From Lentzea nigeriaca (GTDB lineage Bacteria > Actinomycetota > Actinomycetes > Mycobacteriales > Pseudonocardiaceae), in NCBI RefSeq assembly GCF_016907955.1, contig NZ_JAFBCX010000017.1, positions 83,603 to 147,602 on the forward strand: a DNA stretch of 64,000 bases. Direction: 5' to 3'. Position numbers and translations under genes: made by a program. How positions within the stretch are numbered: position 1 is the first letter of the stretch; each line of letters begins with the position of its first letter. Of this stretch, positions 34,730 to 42,847 are shown in pieces. The notes beneath the pieces are model-generated. The model saw only the letters and a list, made by a program, of their open reading frames with translations. It was not told the origin of the DNA and did not search any database.

Positions 34730-35416
34730 TCAGCCGAACATCTCGACGCGGCGGGGACGCTGCGTGTCGTCCCACTCGTACGCCAGGTTGTTCTCCAGAC
34801 TGACGACGCCCGGCAGCGCGCGGACGAAGTACGCGGCGAGGTCCACGTCGCTGCGCCGCTCCAGCAGTCCCCGCATCGTCACCACGCCGTCGTGGACCGT
34901 GATGTCCACTGTGGCCGGATTGATCCAGGTCGAGCTGCCGAAGACCTCGTCCTGGATCTCGGCCCGCAACGCCTCGTCGTCCTTCACGAAGACCTTGAGC
35001 AGGTCCCGCCGCGACAGCACGCCGACGAGCGCGCCGTCCACGTCGACCACGAACAACCTGCGAACGCCGGCCTTCGCCAGCTCCCCCGCCGCGGTGCTCG
35101 CGGAGGCGTCCATGCGGATGGTGCGGACCGGTGTCGTCATGACCTCACGCGCGGTGCCGCCGAGGGCCCTGCGCCAGCGCCGCTTCTCCGCCCGGCTCGA
35201 CAGGATCGCGGGCCTGGCCGTGGTGCCACCGCGGAACTCCTCCTTCGGCAGCAGGTCGGCCTCCGAAACCACGCCCACGGCGTAATCCCCCTCGACGATC
35301 GGCACCGCGCTGATGCTGTGTTTCCTCATCAGCAGCGCCAGATCCTTGAACGGCGTCTCCGGAATCGCGGTGATCACCTCGCTGGTCATCAGCGAGGCGA
35401 CGGAAAGCCTGCGCAT
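34730..35416 (-). CDS. CBS-pair plus BON domain protein (copy 1)
   Basis: The 228-residue protein carries two CBS motifs, about residues 8-62 and 95-148, with VGVVSEADLLPKEEFRGG and VGVLSRRDLLKVFV. A C-terminal BON domain follows (160-220, DGVVTMRGLLERRSDVDLAAYFVR). CBS pairs bind adenosine nucleotides and BON domains bind membranes or ligands, so it may sense cellular energy. Its paralogue at 59783-60469 is closely similar throughout. GAGAGGAG precedes the ATG, and a DosR-like box lies 71 bases upstream. It leads an operon with phoU. Confidence 0.88.
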   Translation of the reverse strand: MRRLSVASLMTSEVITAIPETPFKDLALLMRKHSISAVPIVEGDYAVGVVSEADLLPKEEFRGGTTARPAILSSRAEKRRWRRALGGTAREVMTTPVRTIRMDASASTAAGELAKAGVRRLFVVDVDGALVGVLSRRDLLKVFVKDDEALRAEIQDEVFGSSTWINPATVDITVHDGVVTMRGLLERRSDVDLAAYFVRALPGVVSLENNLAYEWDDTQRPRRVEMFG

Positions 35417-35486
35417 GGCGTTCTCCTCTCGCCGGGTGGTCGATGAGCGCACCGTCCAGGCTTCTCCCGTACCGCCGCGCGCCACA

Positions 35487-35500
35487 GGGACCTTCGTCGC
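35487..35500. promoter_or_regulatory. DosR-like box upstream of CBS-BON/phoU
   Basis: GGGAC-CTTC-GTCGC, a good left half and partial right half of GGGAC-N4-GTCCC. No convincing partner is seen 23 bp away. Confidence 0.45.
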
Positions 35501-35530
35501 CACGGCGGTGAGCCGATGTGCTCCGGGCGA

Positions 35531-36016
35531 TCACCTCTGGGGTGACGCCATCCGATAGGGCTGCACAACTCCGGTGCGCCACGCCGCGGGATCGCGTTCG
35601 ATCTCCGGATCGCTGAAGTAGATCTCCCAGGCGTCACCCACGACGTCGCCGCCCCGTGCCCGCACCCACGACGTCAGCGCGCCGTACGCCGACTCCATCG
35701 CCTCATACGGCCCGAGGTGGACCGTCCTGGCGGCCGGGCCACCGGGAAGCACCGAGGGATGCACCCCGTCCGCGCGGTCGATCGCCACGCCTACCGGGTA
35801 GCCCGCCTCCACCCGGAACCGGCCGTCCGCCAACCGGTGATAACGGGCGAACGGCGCCCCCGTCGGCTCGATGCCGCAGCCCGCGAGGACGGCCGCGATG
35901 TCGTTGTACGTCTTCGTCAGCCACGGACCGATCTCCGACACCGCCACCGTCCCCATGGCGACCGCTGTCGGCTGCTCGGCGAGGATCTGGGGCTGGATGT
36001 CGTATCGCTGCATCAT
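35531..36016 (-). CDS. GyrI-like/AraC effector-binding domain protein
   Basis: The 161-residue stand-alone ligand-binding domain has IGPWLTKTYNDIAAVLAGCG near residue 28 and FRVEAGYPVGVAIDR near residue 72. The conserved tail segment is WEIYFSDPEIERDPAAWRTGV. The family sequesters or hydrolyses small hydrophobic cations or acts as a sensor. No DNA-binding domain is attached. Two ATGs follow AGGAG. Broken copies of the same gene lie at 24728-24859 and 25063-25378, so it was duplicated in this neighbourhood. Confidence 0.78.
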   Translation of the reverse strand: MMQRYDIQPQILAEQPTAVAMGTVAVSEIGPWLTKTYNDIAAVLAGCGIEPTGAPFARYHRLADGRFRVEAGYPVGVAIDRADGVHPSVLPGGPAARTVHLGPYEAMESAYGALTSWVRARGGDVVGDAWEIYFSDPEIERDPAAWRTGVVQPYRMASPQR

Positions 36017-36190
36017 CACGTCAGGCTCCTTCGCCGTCCGTTCGCGTTGACAGTGCCGCGCGTTCGGGGTCCTCCGGCACGGCCGGTCGGGACGTTCATC
36101 GGGGTCCTCGCAGCCGAGCTGTGTCGCCGTTCCGGCCTCGGTGTGGCTGACCCTCTGACAGAGCATCGCCTTCTGGCGAAGTGGTCATCA

Positions 36191-36332
36191 GGGACGTTCG
36201 GCGCTATCACCAGATCCGAAGGTCCCGTCTCCGATCGGCCGAGCGGGAGCTGGTCTCGGTGACGGTCGAAGTGCGCCATCGGGGAACCGCACACACCGCC
36301 TTCCGGCCCCCGCGGAACAGGACCTCGTGCCC
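36191..36332. promoter_or_regulatory. Group of DosR-like boxes upstream of the deacetylase gene
   Basis: GGGAC-GTTC-GGCGC (36191) and GATCC-GAAG-GTCCC (36213) start 22 bp apart, and AGGAC-CTCG-TGCCC is at 36319-36332. All lie in the 365-base gap between the divergent GyrI-like and deacetylase genes, and no further gene is seen there. Confidence 0.45.
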
Positions 36333-36381
36333 GGTTCAGCACGCGCCGCCGGACGCGACCCTGTCCGTGGAGGTGAGTGCG

Positions 36382-37272
36382 GTGAAGGCATGGCTGACGG
36401 CGCACCGGCCCCTGGTGGCCGGCGCGATGGTGCTGGTGCTCGCGGGCGTGGCGGTGGTGGTCTTCGCGTTGCTGCGGCCGGCGCCCGAACCGCCGGTAGC
36501 GGCACCATCGAGCACCTCGGCCAGTCCGACGACGACCACCACCACCACCGGTTCGAGCACACCGCCAACGACAACGGCGCCGACAACCACTCGGACACCT
36601 CCCCCAGCGGTTCCTTTCCCGGAGTCGTTGCGCGGCCAGGACATCTCCAGACTGCCGACCGACCGCAAGGTCGTCGCACTCACCTTCGACGCGGGCGCCA
36701 ACTCCGCGGGACTGCCCAGCATCCTCCGCACCCTGGCGGACCAGCGGGTGCTCGCGACCTTCTTCCTCACCGGCAACTTCGCCCAGGCCGAACCGGGTAC
36801 CGTGCAGGCGATCCTCGCCGCCGGGCACCGCATCGGAAACCACTCGATGACACACCCCTACCTCACCCGACTGCCCGACAACGAGATCGCCGCCGAACTG
36901 ACCCGTGCCGAACAGGTCCTCATGCGCACCGGCGCCGACCCCCGACCGCTGTTCCGCTTCCCCTACGGCGACCGCGACGCACGCACGATCGCGGACGTCA
37001 ACGCCCAGGGCTACGTCGCGGTGCGCTGGACCGTCGACACCCTCGGCTGGCAGGGCACCACCGGCGGCAACAGCCCCCAACGAGTCGTCGAACGCACGAT
37101 CACAGCACTGCAACCAGGCGAGATCGTGCTGATGCACATCGGATCCCACCCCACCGATCGATCCACTTTGGACGCCGACGCCCTACCGGACGTCATCGCC
37201 GCCGTGCGGGCACGCGGCTACGACTTCGTCACCCTCGACACCCTGCTCGGCGAGGGGACGACCAGGAGGTGA
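36382..37272 (+). CDS. Membrane-anchored polysaccharide deacetylase (NodB/CE4)
   Basis: The 296-residue protein has an N-terminal membrane helix (residues 12-34) and a Ser/Thr/Pro-rich linker (40-80) reaching through the cell wall. The NodB domain carries TFDAGAN for the usual TFDDGP, GNHSMTHP with the metal-binding H-x3-H, RFPYGDRD and LMHIGSH. It probably removes N-acetyl groups from peptidoglycan or another cell-wall glycan. The second Asp of TFDD is replaced by Ala, as in some active divergent members. The GTG at 36382 follows GTGGAGG. The next gene begins one base after its stop. Confidence 0.85.
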   Translation: MKAWLTAHRPLVAGAMVLVLAGVAVVVFALLRPAPEPPVAAPSSTSASPTTTTTTTGSSTPPTTTAPTTTRTPPPAVPFPESLRGQDISRLPTDRKVVALTFDAGANSAGLPSILRTLADQRVLATFFLTGNFAQAEPGTVQAILAAGHRIGNHSMTHPYLTRLPDNEIAAELTRAEQVLMRTGADPRPLFRFPYGDRDARTIADVNAQGYVAVRWTVDTLGWQGTTGGNSPQRVVERTITALQPGEIVLMHIGSHPTDRSTLDADALPDVIAAVRARGYDFVTLDTLLGEGTTRR

Positions 37273-37273
37273 C

Positions 37274-38170
37274 ATGGACGTCGAGGCATGGCTGCTGGAC
37301 GGCGATCCCGCCATCCGGTGGCAGGTGATACGCGATCTTCAGGACGGGCCGGAGGCGGAGTGGCGGGCGGAACGGGCACGGGTCGCGACCGAGGGCTGGG
37401 GTGCGCGGCTGCTCGCCCATCGCGACGATGGCGGCCGCTGGACCCCGCGCCTGTACGGCCGGAAGTGGATCTCGACCACGTACTCGTTGTTGCTGCTGCG
37501 CCAGCTCGGCCTGCCTCCGGACGATCCGCGGGCCCGCGAGTCGTGCGCGCTGTTCCTGGAGGAAGGACTGTGGGAGGACGGCGGCATGAACCTCTCCGTG
37601 ACCCAGCGGCGCAGCGAAACGTGCATCACCGGGTTCGCGCTCGGTCTGCTGTCGTACTTCGGGTCCCCGGACCCGCGCCGGGAACTGCTCGCCGCCTACC
37701 TGAAGCGCGAACAGATGCCGGACGGCGGATGGAACTGCCTACGGCACCAGGGCGCCACGCACAGTTCGTTCCACACCACCGCGAACGTGCTCGACGGTCT
37801 GCGCGACTACGGCGGGGCCGAGCAGGAGGAGGCGCGCGGCCGGGAGTTCCTGCTGGCCCACCGGCTCTACCGTTCCCACCGCACCGGCGCCGTGGTCGAT
37901 TCCGCGATGCTCCGCCTGACCTTCCCACCCCGCTGGCGCCACGACGTGCTCCGCGCACTGGACCACTTCCGCGCCGCCGGAGCGCACCGGGACGAGCGGC
38001 TGACCGATGCCGTCGAAGCGGTGCGGACCAAGCAGGGCCGGGACGGCAGGTGGACGTTGCAGCGGCCCCACCCCGGCGCGGTCTGGTTCGACCTGGAGCA
38101 GGCCGGTGAACCGAGCCGCTGGAACACGTTGCGCGCACTGCGCGTGCTGAGATGGTTCGACAGACCCTGA
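37274..38170 (+). CDS. Terpenoid-cyclase/prenyltransferase-like alpha-alpha barrel protein
   Basis: The 298-residue protein has repeated helical units ending in QW-like motifs, KREQMPDGGWNC near residue 155 and KQGRDGRWTLQRP near residue 250, as in squalene-hopene cyclase-type toroids. Squalene cyclases are about 630 residues and contain DxDDTA. That motif is absent, so cyclase activity is doubtful. It starts one base after the deacetylase stop and is surely co-transcribed. A role in processing an envelope lipid or a small molecule is only a guess. Confidence 0.65.
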   Translation: MDVEAWLLDGDPAIRWQVIRDLQDGPEAEWRAERARVATEGWGARLLAHRDDGGRWTPRLYGRKWISTTYSLLLLRQLGLPPDDPRARESCALFLEEGLWEDGGMNLSVTQRRSETCITGFALGLLSYFGSPDPRRELLAAYLKREQMPDGGWNCLRHQGATHSSFHTTANVLDGLRDYGGAEQEEARGREFLLAHRLYRSHRTGAVVDSAMLRLTFPPRWRHDVLRALDHFRAAGAHRDERLTDAVEAVRTKQGRDGRWTLQRPHPGAVWFDLEQAGEPSRWNTLRALRVLRWFDRP

Positions 38171-38181
38171 CGGTGCGCGTC

Positions 38182-38197
38182 GGACTGTCGTCAGTCC
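38182..38197. terminator. Possible short bidirectional hairpin between convergent genes
   Basis: GGACTG-TCGT-CAGTCC, a perfect 6-bp stem with a 4-base loop, sits exactly at the junction of two convergent genes and overlaps the stop of the minus-strand gene. Confidence 0.35.
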
Positions 38198-39501
38198 AAC
38201 GAGGTGATGCGGTCGAGCTCAGCGCGCACGGCACGCGTGAGCACATCGAGGTCCGGGAACCGGTCCAGATCCGCGATCACGGTGATGGTCACGGTGCCCG
38301 CGTAGGTGAACACGTCAAAATAGACGGTCACGTTCCCGGCACCGAGCGATCCGATCGGGACGGCCGATCGGATCGGCCAGCCGCTGAAGGTGATCGGATC
38401 AGCAGGGCCGCGGACGTGGCTGACCAGGGTGTGCATTCGACGCTGATGGTTCATGTACCAGCGGTAGACACCGAGTGCGGCGAGCGGCCGGAACAGCCAG
38501 CCGAGCAACGCGATCAGCGGCGGTCCCTGAGCGGAGGACTTGTGCGCGCGAACTCGGGCTTCGGTGCGCCGCAGGCGTTCTGCCAGGTCGCCAGTGGCCG
38601 GTACGGGCACCAGGAGCGGGCTGACCATGTTTCCCCGCGCGGGCTCTTCCGACACGTGACCGGACACCGGCACGCCGACCATCACGGTGTCGAGGGACTC
38701 TCCGCTGGCCAGCAGCACGTCGTTCAGTGCCGCTCCCACCGCCGTCAGTATGGCGTCATTGGCAGTGGCGCCGTGCCGGTGCGCCGCTGCCCGAAGCGCC
38801 TTCGCGGGGACGCGGACCACAGCCGACCCGCCGCGTCCTCCGGTCTGCCGCAACAACGAGCACGGCACCGCACGCGGAGGATGCAGCCCTCCCGCGGCGG
38901 CCGTCGACATGCGCAGCAAGCGCAGAGCCGCGCCAGTCCGGAGCACGGCGCGAACCCGTTCCGACACGGCGTCGAGGGCCAGCGCGGTTGCAGTCGGACG
39001 CGGTCGGGGAAAGACCACCGGGGGCGCGGACGTTCCCGGATCGGCCAGGCGGGCCAGGATGGCAAGCCCGCCGACCCCGTCCGCGAGCACGTGATGCAAC
39101 ACGATCACCAGCGCGACCTGCCGGTCGGCGAGCCCTGTCACGAACACCGCCGACCAACGCGGGCCTGGCAGCGGCAGCGGGGTCGCGACGAGGGAATATG
39201 CCCTGTCGAGCAAGGCCCGTTCGTCCCACGGCTCCGCGCAGCGCACCACGCGAACCTGGTCACGGATGTCGAAACGTTCGTCGTCGACCCAGATCGGCCC
39301 GCCGCACCCGAGCGGCGTCCGGATCAGTCGCTGCCGCAGCCTGGGCACCGCCACCACTCGGTCGGCGAGCACCTGCCTGGCACGATCCAGGTCGAACCCG
39401 TCGGCCTCGTCGAACAGCAGAACCACTCCGAATTGCTCGGGAGCACGGGCGTCATCCATCGCCAGAAACGCGCGGTCGGTCGGACTCGCCCGGTCGATCA
39501 T
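38191..39501 (-). CDS. Wax ester synthase/diacylglycerol acyltransferase (WS/DGAT)
   Basis: The 436-residue enzyme contains HHVLADG near residue 133, the catalytic HHxxxDG. ASPTDRAFLAMDD is the typical start, and PVSGHVSEEPARGNMVSPLLVPVP and SHVRGPADPITFSGWP are conserved C-terminal blocks. It esterifies acyl-CoA with fatty alcohol or diacylglycerol, making storage wax esters or triacylglycerol. Tgs1 of M. tuberculosis is the dormancy-induced homologue. The ATG overlaps the stop of the upstream membrane protein (ATGA). Confidence 0.92.
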   Translation of the reverse strand: MIDRASPTDRAFLAMDDARAPEQFGVVLLFDEADGFDLDRARQVLADRVVAVPRLRQRLIRTPLGCGGPIWVDDERFDIRDQVRVVRCAEPWDERALLDRAYSLVATPLPLPGPRWSAVFVTGLADRQVALVIVLHHVLADGVGGLAILARLADPGTSAPPVVFPRPRPTATALALDAVSERVRAVLRTGAALRLLRMSTAAAGGLHPPRAVPCSLLRQTGGRGGSAVVRVPAKALRAAAHRHGATANDAILTAVGAALNDVLLASGESLDTVMVGVPVSGHVSEEPARGNMVSPLLVPVPATGDLAERLRRTEARVRAHKSSAQGPPLIALLGWLFRPLAALGVYRWYMNHQRRMHTLVSHVRGPADPITFSGWPIRSAVPIGSLGAGNVTVYFDVFTYAGTVTITVIADLDRFPDLDVLTRAVRAELDRITSLD

Positions 39502-40334
39502 CGGGTGTCCGGGCGCATGCTGACGGCCATCACGACGAGCGCGACAAGGAACACTCCCACGACGAACGGTTCGGCCGGATCGAACCCACGAGCGCCGGCG
39601 ACCGCTGCTCTGGCCTGGAACACCAGGGCCACGACGTAGTTCACCTGATACAGCGCACCGAACACGAGCACCGCGGTGGCGAGCACGAATCCCCAGGACT
39701 TTCGGCGCCACAACAGGATCGACGCCAGCACACACACCGGCGCGAAGAACGCGAGGTCGAGTACGTACGCCAGATGCACCGCCGGCATCGGCAGCACCAG
39801 CTCGCTCTCGTCCGGAAGCGCCCCGGTGAAGGCGAAACGCAACGAGTAGAACACCCATGTCCCGGCGAGGCCGAGCCCTACGAGCATCAGCACCACGCTG
39901 ATCGTGCGCACCGGCGTGCCCCGCCTGAACCGCCGGTGGATGGCGGCAGCATCGACGTTCCGAGACAGGAGCACCGCGGCCACGACTGTCAACGGCAACA
40001 GCGCCACGTGCACGAGAAACATGTCGTTGAACGCCGACCCGAAGACGTAGATCGCGTAGTTGTAGCCGGCGTACATGAGCAGACCGAGCCAAACCTGCCG
40101 TGCGCCAAGAGATCCCCGTCGTTCCATCACCAACGCACCGACCAGCAACGGCGTGGCCAGCAGCAGGGTGACCAGGTCGTAGGCCCGAAGTTCCGCACCG
40201 ATCTCCGGAGAGTCCTGGTAGAGACCGGGAATCCACAGTCCGGCCGCGGACGACACGACCATCAACGCCGCCACCACCGCTGAAACCAGGCGGGCGGCAC
40301 GGAGGCCGTCCTTCTCGGTCTGCGTCTCGCCCAT
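39498..40334 (-). CDS. Polytopic membrane protein of unknown function
   Basis: The 278-residue protein has seven likely membrane helices, with YAGYNYAIYVFGSAFNDMFLVHVALLPL in the middle and a conserved-looking GALYQVNYVVALVFQA near residue 235. I do not recognise a named family or catalytic motif. GAGGAGGG precedes the ATG. It is translationally coupled to the WS/DGAT gene, so it may serve lipid storage or redox balance at the membrane. Confidence 0.6.
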   Translation of the reverse strand: MGETQTEKDGLRAARLVSAVVAALMVVSSAAGLWIPGLYQDSPEIGAELRAYDLVTLLLATPLLVGALVMERRGSLGARQVWLGLLMYAGYNYAIYVFGSAFNDMFLVHVALLPLTVVAAVLLSRNVDAAAIHRRFRRGTPVRTISVVLMLVGLGLAGTWVFYSLRFAFTGALPDESELVLPMPAVHLAYVLDLAFFAPVCVLASILLWRRKSWGFVLATAVLVFGALYQVNYVVALVFQARAAVAGARGFDPAEPFVVGVFLVALVVMAVSMRPDTR

Positions 40335-40363
40335 GTCGTCCCTCCTCGGCCGAGCCTCCGCGG

Positions 40364-40502
40364 TCAGGTGAAGATGATCTGGCCTCCCGCCGCGCGCTCG
40401 TAGAACCCTCCGACCGTGATGATGTCCTGCACCTGGACGATGAACTCCTCTTCGGACAGTCCGAACGGTTCCGCCGCCGAGGATCACGATCCGGTTGGTC
40501 AT
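40364..40502 (-). pseudogene. Fused remnants of an SQR-like flavoprotein start and a DsrE-like end
   Basis: An ATG gives MTNRIVILGGG, the N-terminal FAD-binding start typical of sulfide:quinone oxidoreductase-like proteins. In another frame this runs directly into EPFGLSEEEFIVQVQDIITV and GGFYERAAGGQIIF before a stop, the C-terminal part of a DsrE/peroxiredoxin-like small protein. An internal deletion of most of both genes explains this. It lies between the storage-lipid operon and the PLP enzyme. Confidence 0.5.
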
Positions 40503-40538
40503 GTCTCGAGTCTTCGGCTCGGCGCGACCCGCTCCCAG

Positions 40539-40552
40539 GGGACTTCGTCCCC
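40539..40552. promoter_or_regulatory. DosR-like box between divergent storage-lipid and PLP-enzyme operons
   Basis: GGGAC-TTCG-TCCCC; with its flanking base it is also a perfect GGGGAC-N3-GTCCCC dyad. It lies 59 bases before the PLP gene start and about 205 bases before the divergent membrane-protein gene. Confidence 0.5.
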
Positions 40553-40610
40553 GCGCACACGGGTCCATCGACAGCGTCCACGGCCAGCCAGCCGGTTTCA
40601 CGATGAGCGG

Positions 40611-42344
40611 GTGACCAGCAACGTTCCTGACGCACCGGCCGCGCCGCTGGTGGACCGCATCCGACGCGGCCTCATCGGCGACGGCGAGGTCCTGGACGGG
40701 CCTTACGGTCCGCGCAGGATCATCTACGCGGACTACACCGCGTCTGGGCGTGCGCTGGACTTCATCGAGGACTTCATCCGCGCGCACGTCCTTCCCCGCT
40801 ACGCCAACACCCACACCGAGAGCTCGGACACGGGGCTGTACACGACCAGGCTGCGCGAACAGGCCAGGCGGCTCATCCGCGACTCGGTCGGCGGCACGGA
40901 CGACGATCTGGTCGTCTTCTGCGGCTCGGGCGCGACAGCGGCGATCACCAAGCTCATCGGCATTCTCGAGATCCGGCTCCCCGCAGGGTTGAGCGACAAA
41001 TACGCGCTGATGGGCCAGATCCCTCCGAACGAGCGGCCTGTGGTGTTCGTCGGCCCGTACGAGCACCACTCCAACGAACTGCCGTGGCGCGAGTCGATCG
41101 CGGACGTAGTGGTCATCGGTGAGGACGTGCACGGCCACGTCGACGTCGCCGAGCTGTGCCGTCAGCTGGTCCGGCACGCGGATCGGCCACTGCTGATCGG
41201 TAGCTTCTCCGCCGCTTCCAACGTCACCGGCGTCCTCACCAACACCGACAGCATCGCCGCGCTCCTGCACGACCACGGCGCACTGTCCTTCTGGGACTAC
41301 GCGGCCGCCGCCCCGTACGTGCCGATCCGCGTGCAAGAGAGCGCGCCAGGCAGTGGTGATCACAAGGACGCGATCTTCCTGTCACCGCACAAGTTCGTCG
41401 GTGGCCCACAGACCCCTGGGGTGCTGGTCGTACGCCGCGAGCTGGTCACCAACACGGTGCCGACGGTGCCGGGCGGTGGCACGGTGGCGTTCGTCAGCCC
41501 CGGCGGGCACCGCTACCTGGACGACCCGGTCGCCCGCGAGGAAGGTGGCACACCCGCCATCGTCGAGTCCATCCGGGCCGGTCTGGTGTTCGCGCTCAAG
41601 GACGCCGTCGGCACCCGGCTGATCCAGGCGCGCGAGGAACGCCTGTGGCGGTACGGCCTCGCCGCGTGGGAGGACGAGCCCGGCATCGAGATCCTCGGTG
41701 ACCACGACGCGGCCCGGTTGTCGATCGTGTCGTTCCGCGTTCGCCATGGCGAGCGGTTCCTGCACCACAACTTCGTGGTAGCCGTGCTCAACGACCTGTT
41801 CGGCATCCAGTCCCGCGGCGGTTGCTCGTGCGCCGGACCGTACGGGCACCGGTTGCTCTCCATCGACGCCGCGCACTCTCATGGCTACGACCACGAGGTC
41901 GCCGTCGGCTGCGCCGGCGTCAAGCCCGGCTGGGTACGCCTGAACTTCAACTACTTCATCACCGACGCCGTCCGTGACTATCTCGTCGAGGCGGTGCGGC
42001 TGATCGCCCGGCACGGCCACCGCCTGCTGGCCGACTACGTCTTCGACCCGCACACCGGACGGTGGCGGCACCGCGCCAAAGCCGCTGTGCCGCTCGAGCT
42101 GCCGGATCTGCGCTCTGTCACGACCGCGAAGCCTCCCGTCACAGCGGCCCAGGCCGACGACGGCATCCTGGCCTCGCAACTGGACGACGCCCGGTGCCTG
42201 CTCGCCGCACGGGCCGACCTGATCGACGACGCACCCACCGGACTGTCCGAGGACTTCGAGGCACTGCGCTGGTTCGTCCTGCCGCCGGTGTGCCTGCTCG
42301 GCGCTCCCCCGCACCGGCAGCCTGCGGCAGCCAGAAACGTCTGA
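40611..42344 (+). CDS. Class V aminotransferase fold PLP enzyme (cysteine desulfurase-like)
   Basis: The 577-residue protein has YADYTASGRALDFIEDF near residue 38, CGSGATAAI near 97 and FWDYAAAAPY near 215. The PLP lysine is in FLSPHKFVGGPQTPGVL near 245, and RGGCSCAGPYG near 395 holds a candidate sulfur-carrying Cys. The fold is that of SufS/NifS-type desulfurases, but the C-terminal 100 residues extend beyond the usual length. It may use cysteine, a persulfide or another substrate. The DsrE/SQR remnant beside it hints at sulfur chemistry. GTG is the best start. Confidence 0.8.
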   Translation: MTSNVPDAPAAPLVDRIRRGLIGDGEVLDGPYGPRRIIYADYTASGRALDFIEDFIRAHVLPRYANTHTESSDTGLYTTRLREQARRLIRDSVGGTDDDLVVFCGSGATAAITKLIGILEIRLPAGLSDKYALMGQIPPNERPVVFVGPYEHHSNELPWRESIADVVVIGEDVHGHVDVAELCRQLVRHADRPLLIGSFSAASNVTGVLTNTDSIAALLHDHGALSFWDYAAAAPYVPIRVQESAPGSGDHKDAIFLSPHKFVGGPQTPGVLVVRRELVTNTVPTVPGGGTVAFVSPGGHRYLDDPVAREEGGTPAIVESIRAGLVFALKDAVGTRLIQAREERLWRYGLAAWEDEPGIEILGDHDAARLSIVSFRVRHGERFLHHNFVVAVLNDLFGIQSRGGCSCAGPYGHRLLSIDAAHSHGYDHEVAVGCAGVKPGWVRLNFNYFITDAVRDYLVEAVRLIARHGHRLLADYVFDPHTGRWRHRAKAAVPLELPDLRSVTTAKPPVTAAQADDGILASQLDDARCLLAARADLIDDAPTGLSEDFEALRWFVLPPVCLLGAPPHRQPAAARNV

Positions 42345-42355
42345 GGTGAGAAACC

Positions 42356-42847
42356 ATGCAGAACAACATCTTCTTCATCGTCCTGTGGACGGCGTGTGTC
42401 GTCGCGACGATCATCGGTGCCGCCTTGGCGGTCCGCCGGCCGGTGGGCCGCTACATCGGCCGAGTCGCGGTGGGCGTGCTGTTCGTGGTCGGCGGCGCGC
42501 TGTTGCACGTGATCAACCTGGTCCGCGGGGACGACTACGCCGGCTTCGCCGACCCCGCCCATTTCGCCTGGGTGACCACCGCGTGGCGAGCTGTCGTGCC
42601 GCCGAACCACGTGCTGCTGATCGGCCTGCTGATCCTGTTCGAGGCCACGGCCGGAGTGCTCGTGATCAGCGGCCGGTGGACACGGCTCGGCTACGTCGCA
42701 GTGATCGCCTTTCACCTGCTGCTGTGGCTGTTCGGGTGGTTCGAGACCGTGTACGCCCTGATCATGCTGCCGCCGCTCGTGTTGCTGCTCCACGCCGAGA
42801 CGCGGCTCAACCGGCATCGTGATCGCCCGGCAGTGCCCTCCCGGTGA
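42356..42847 (+). CDS. Small four-helix membrane protein
   Basis: The 163-residue protein has four hydrophobic segments (about residues 5-25, 36-56, 85-105 and 115-146) and no catalytic motif I recognise. It lies 11 bases after the PLP enzyme and is probably co-transcribed. Its last 41 bases overlap the end of the cytochrome oxidase gene on the other strand. Confidence 0.6.
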   Translation: MQNNIFFIVLWTACVVATIIGAALAVRRPVGRYIGRVAVGVLFVVGGALLHVINLVRGDDYAGFADPAHFAWVTTAWRAVVPPNHVLLIGLLILFEATAGVLVISGRWTRLGYVAVIAFHLLLWLFGWFETVYALIMLPPLVLLLHAETRLNRHRDRPAVPSR

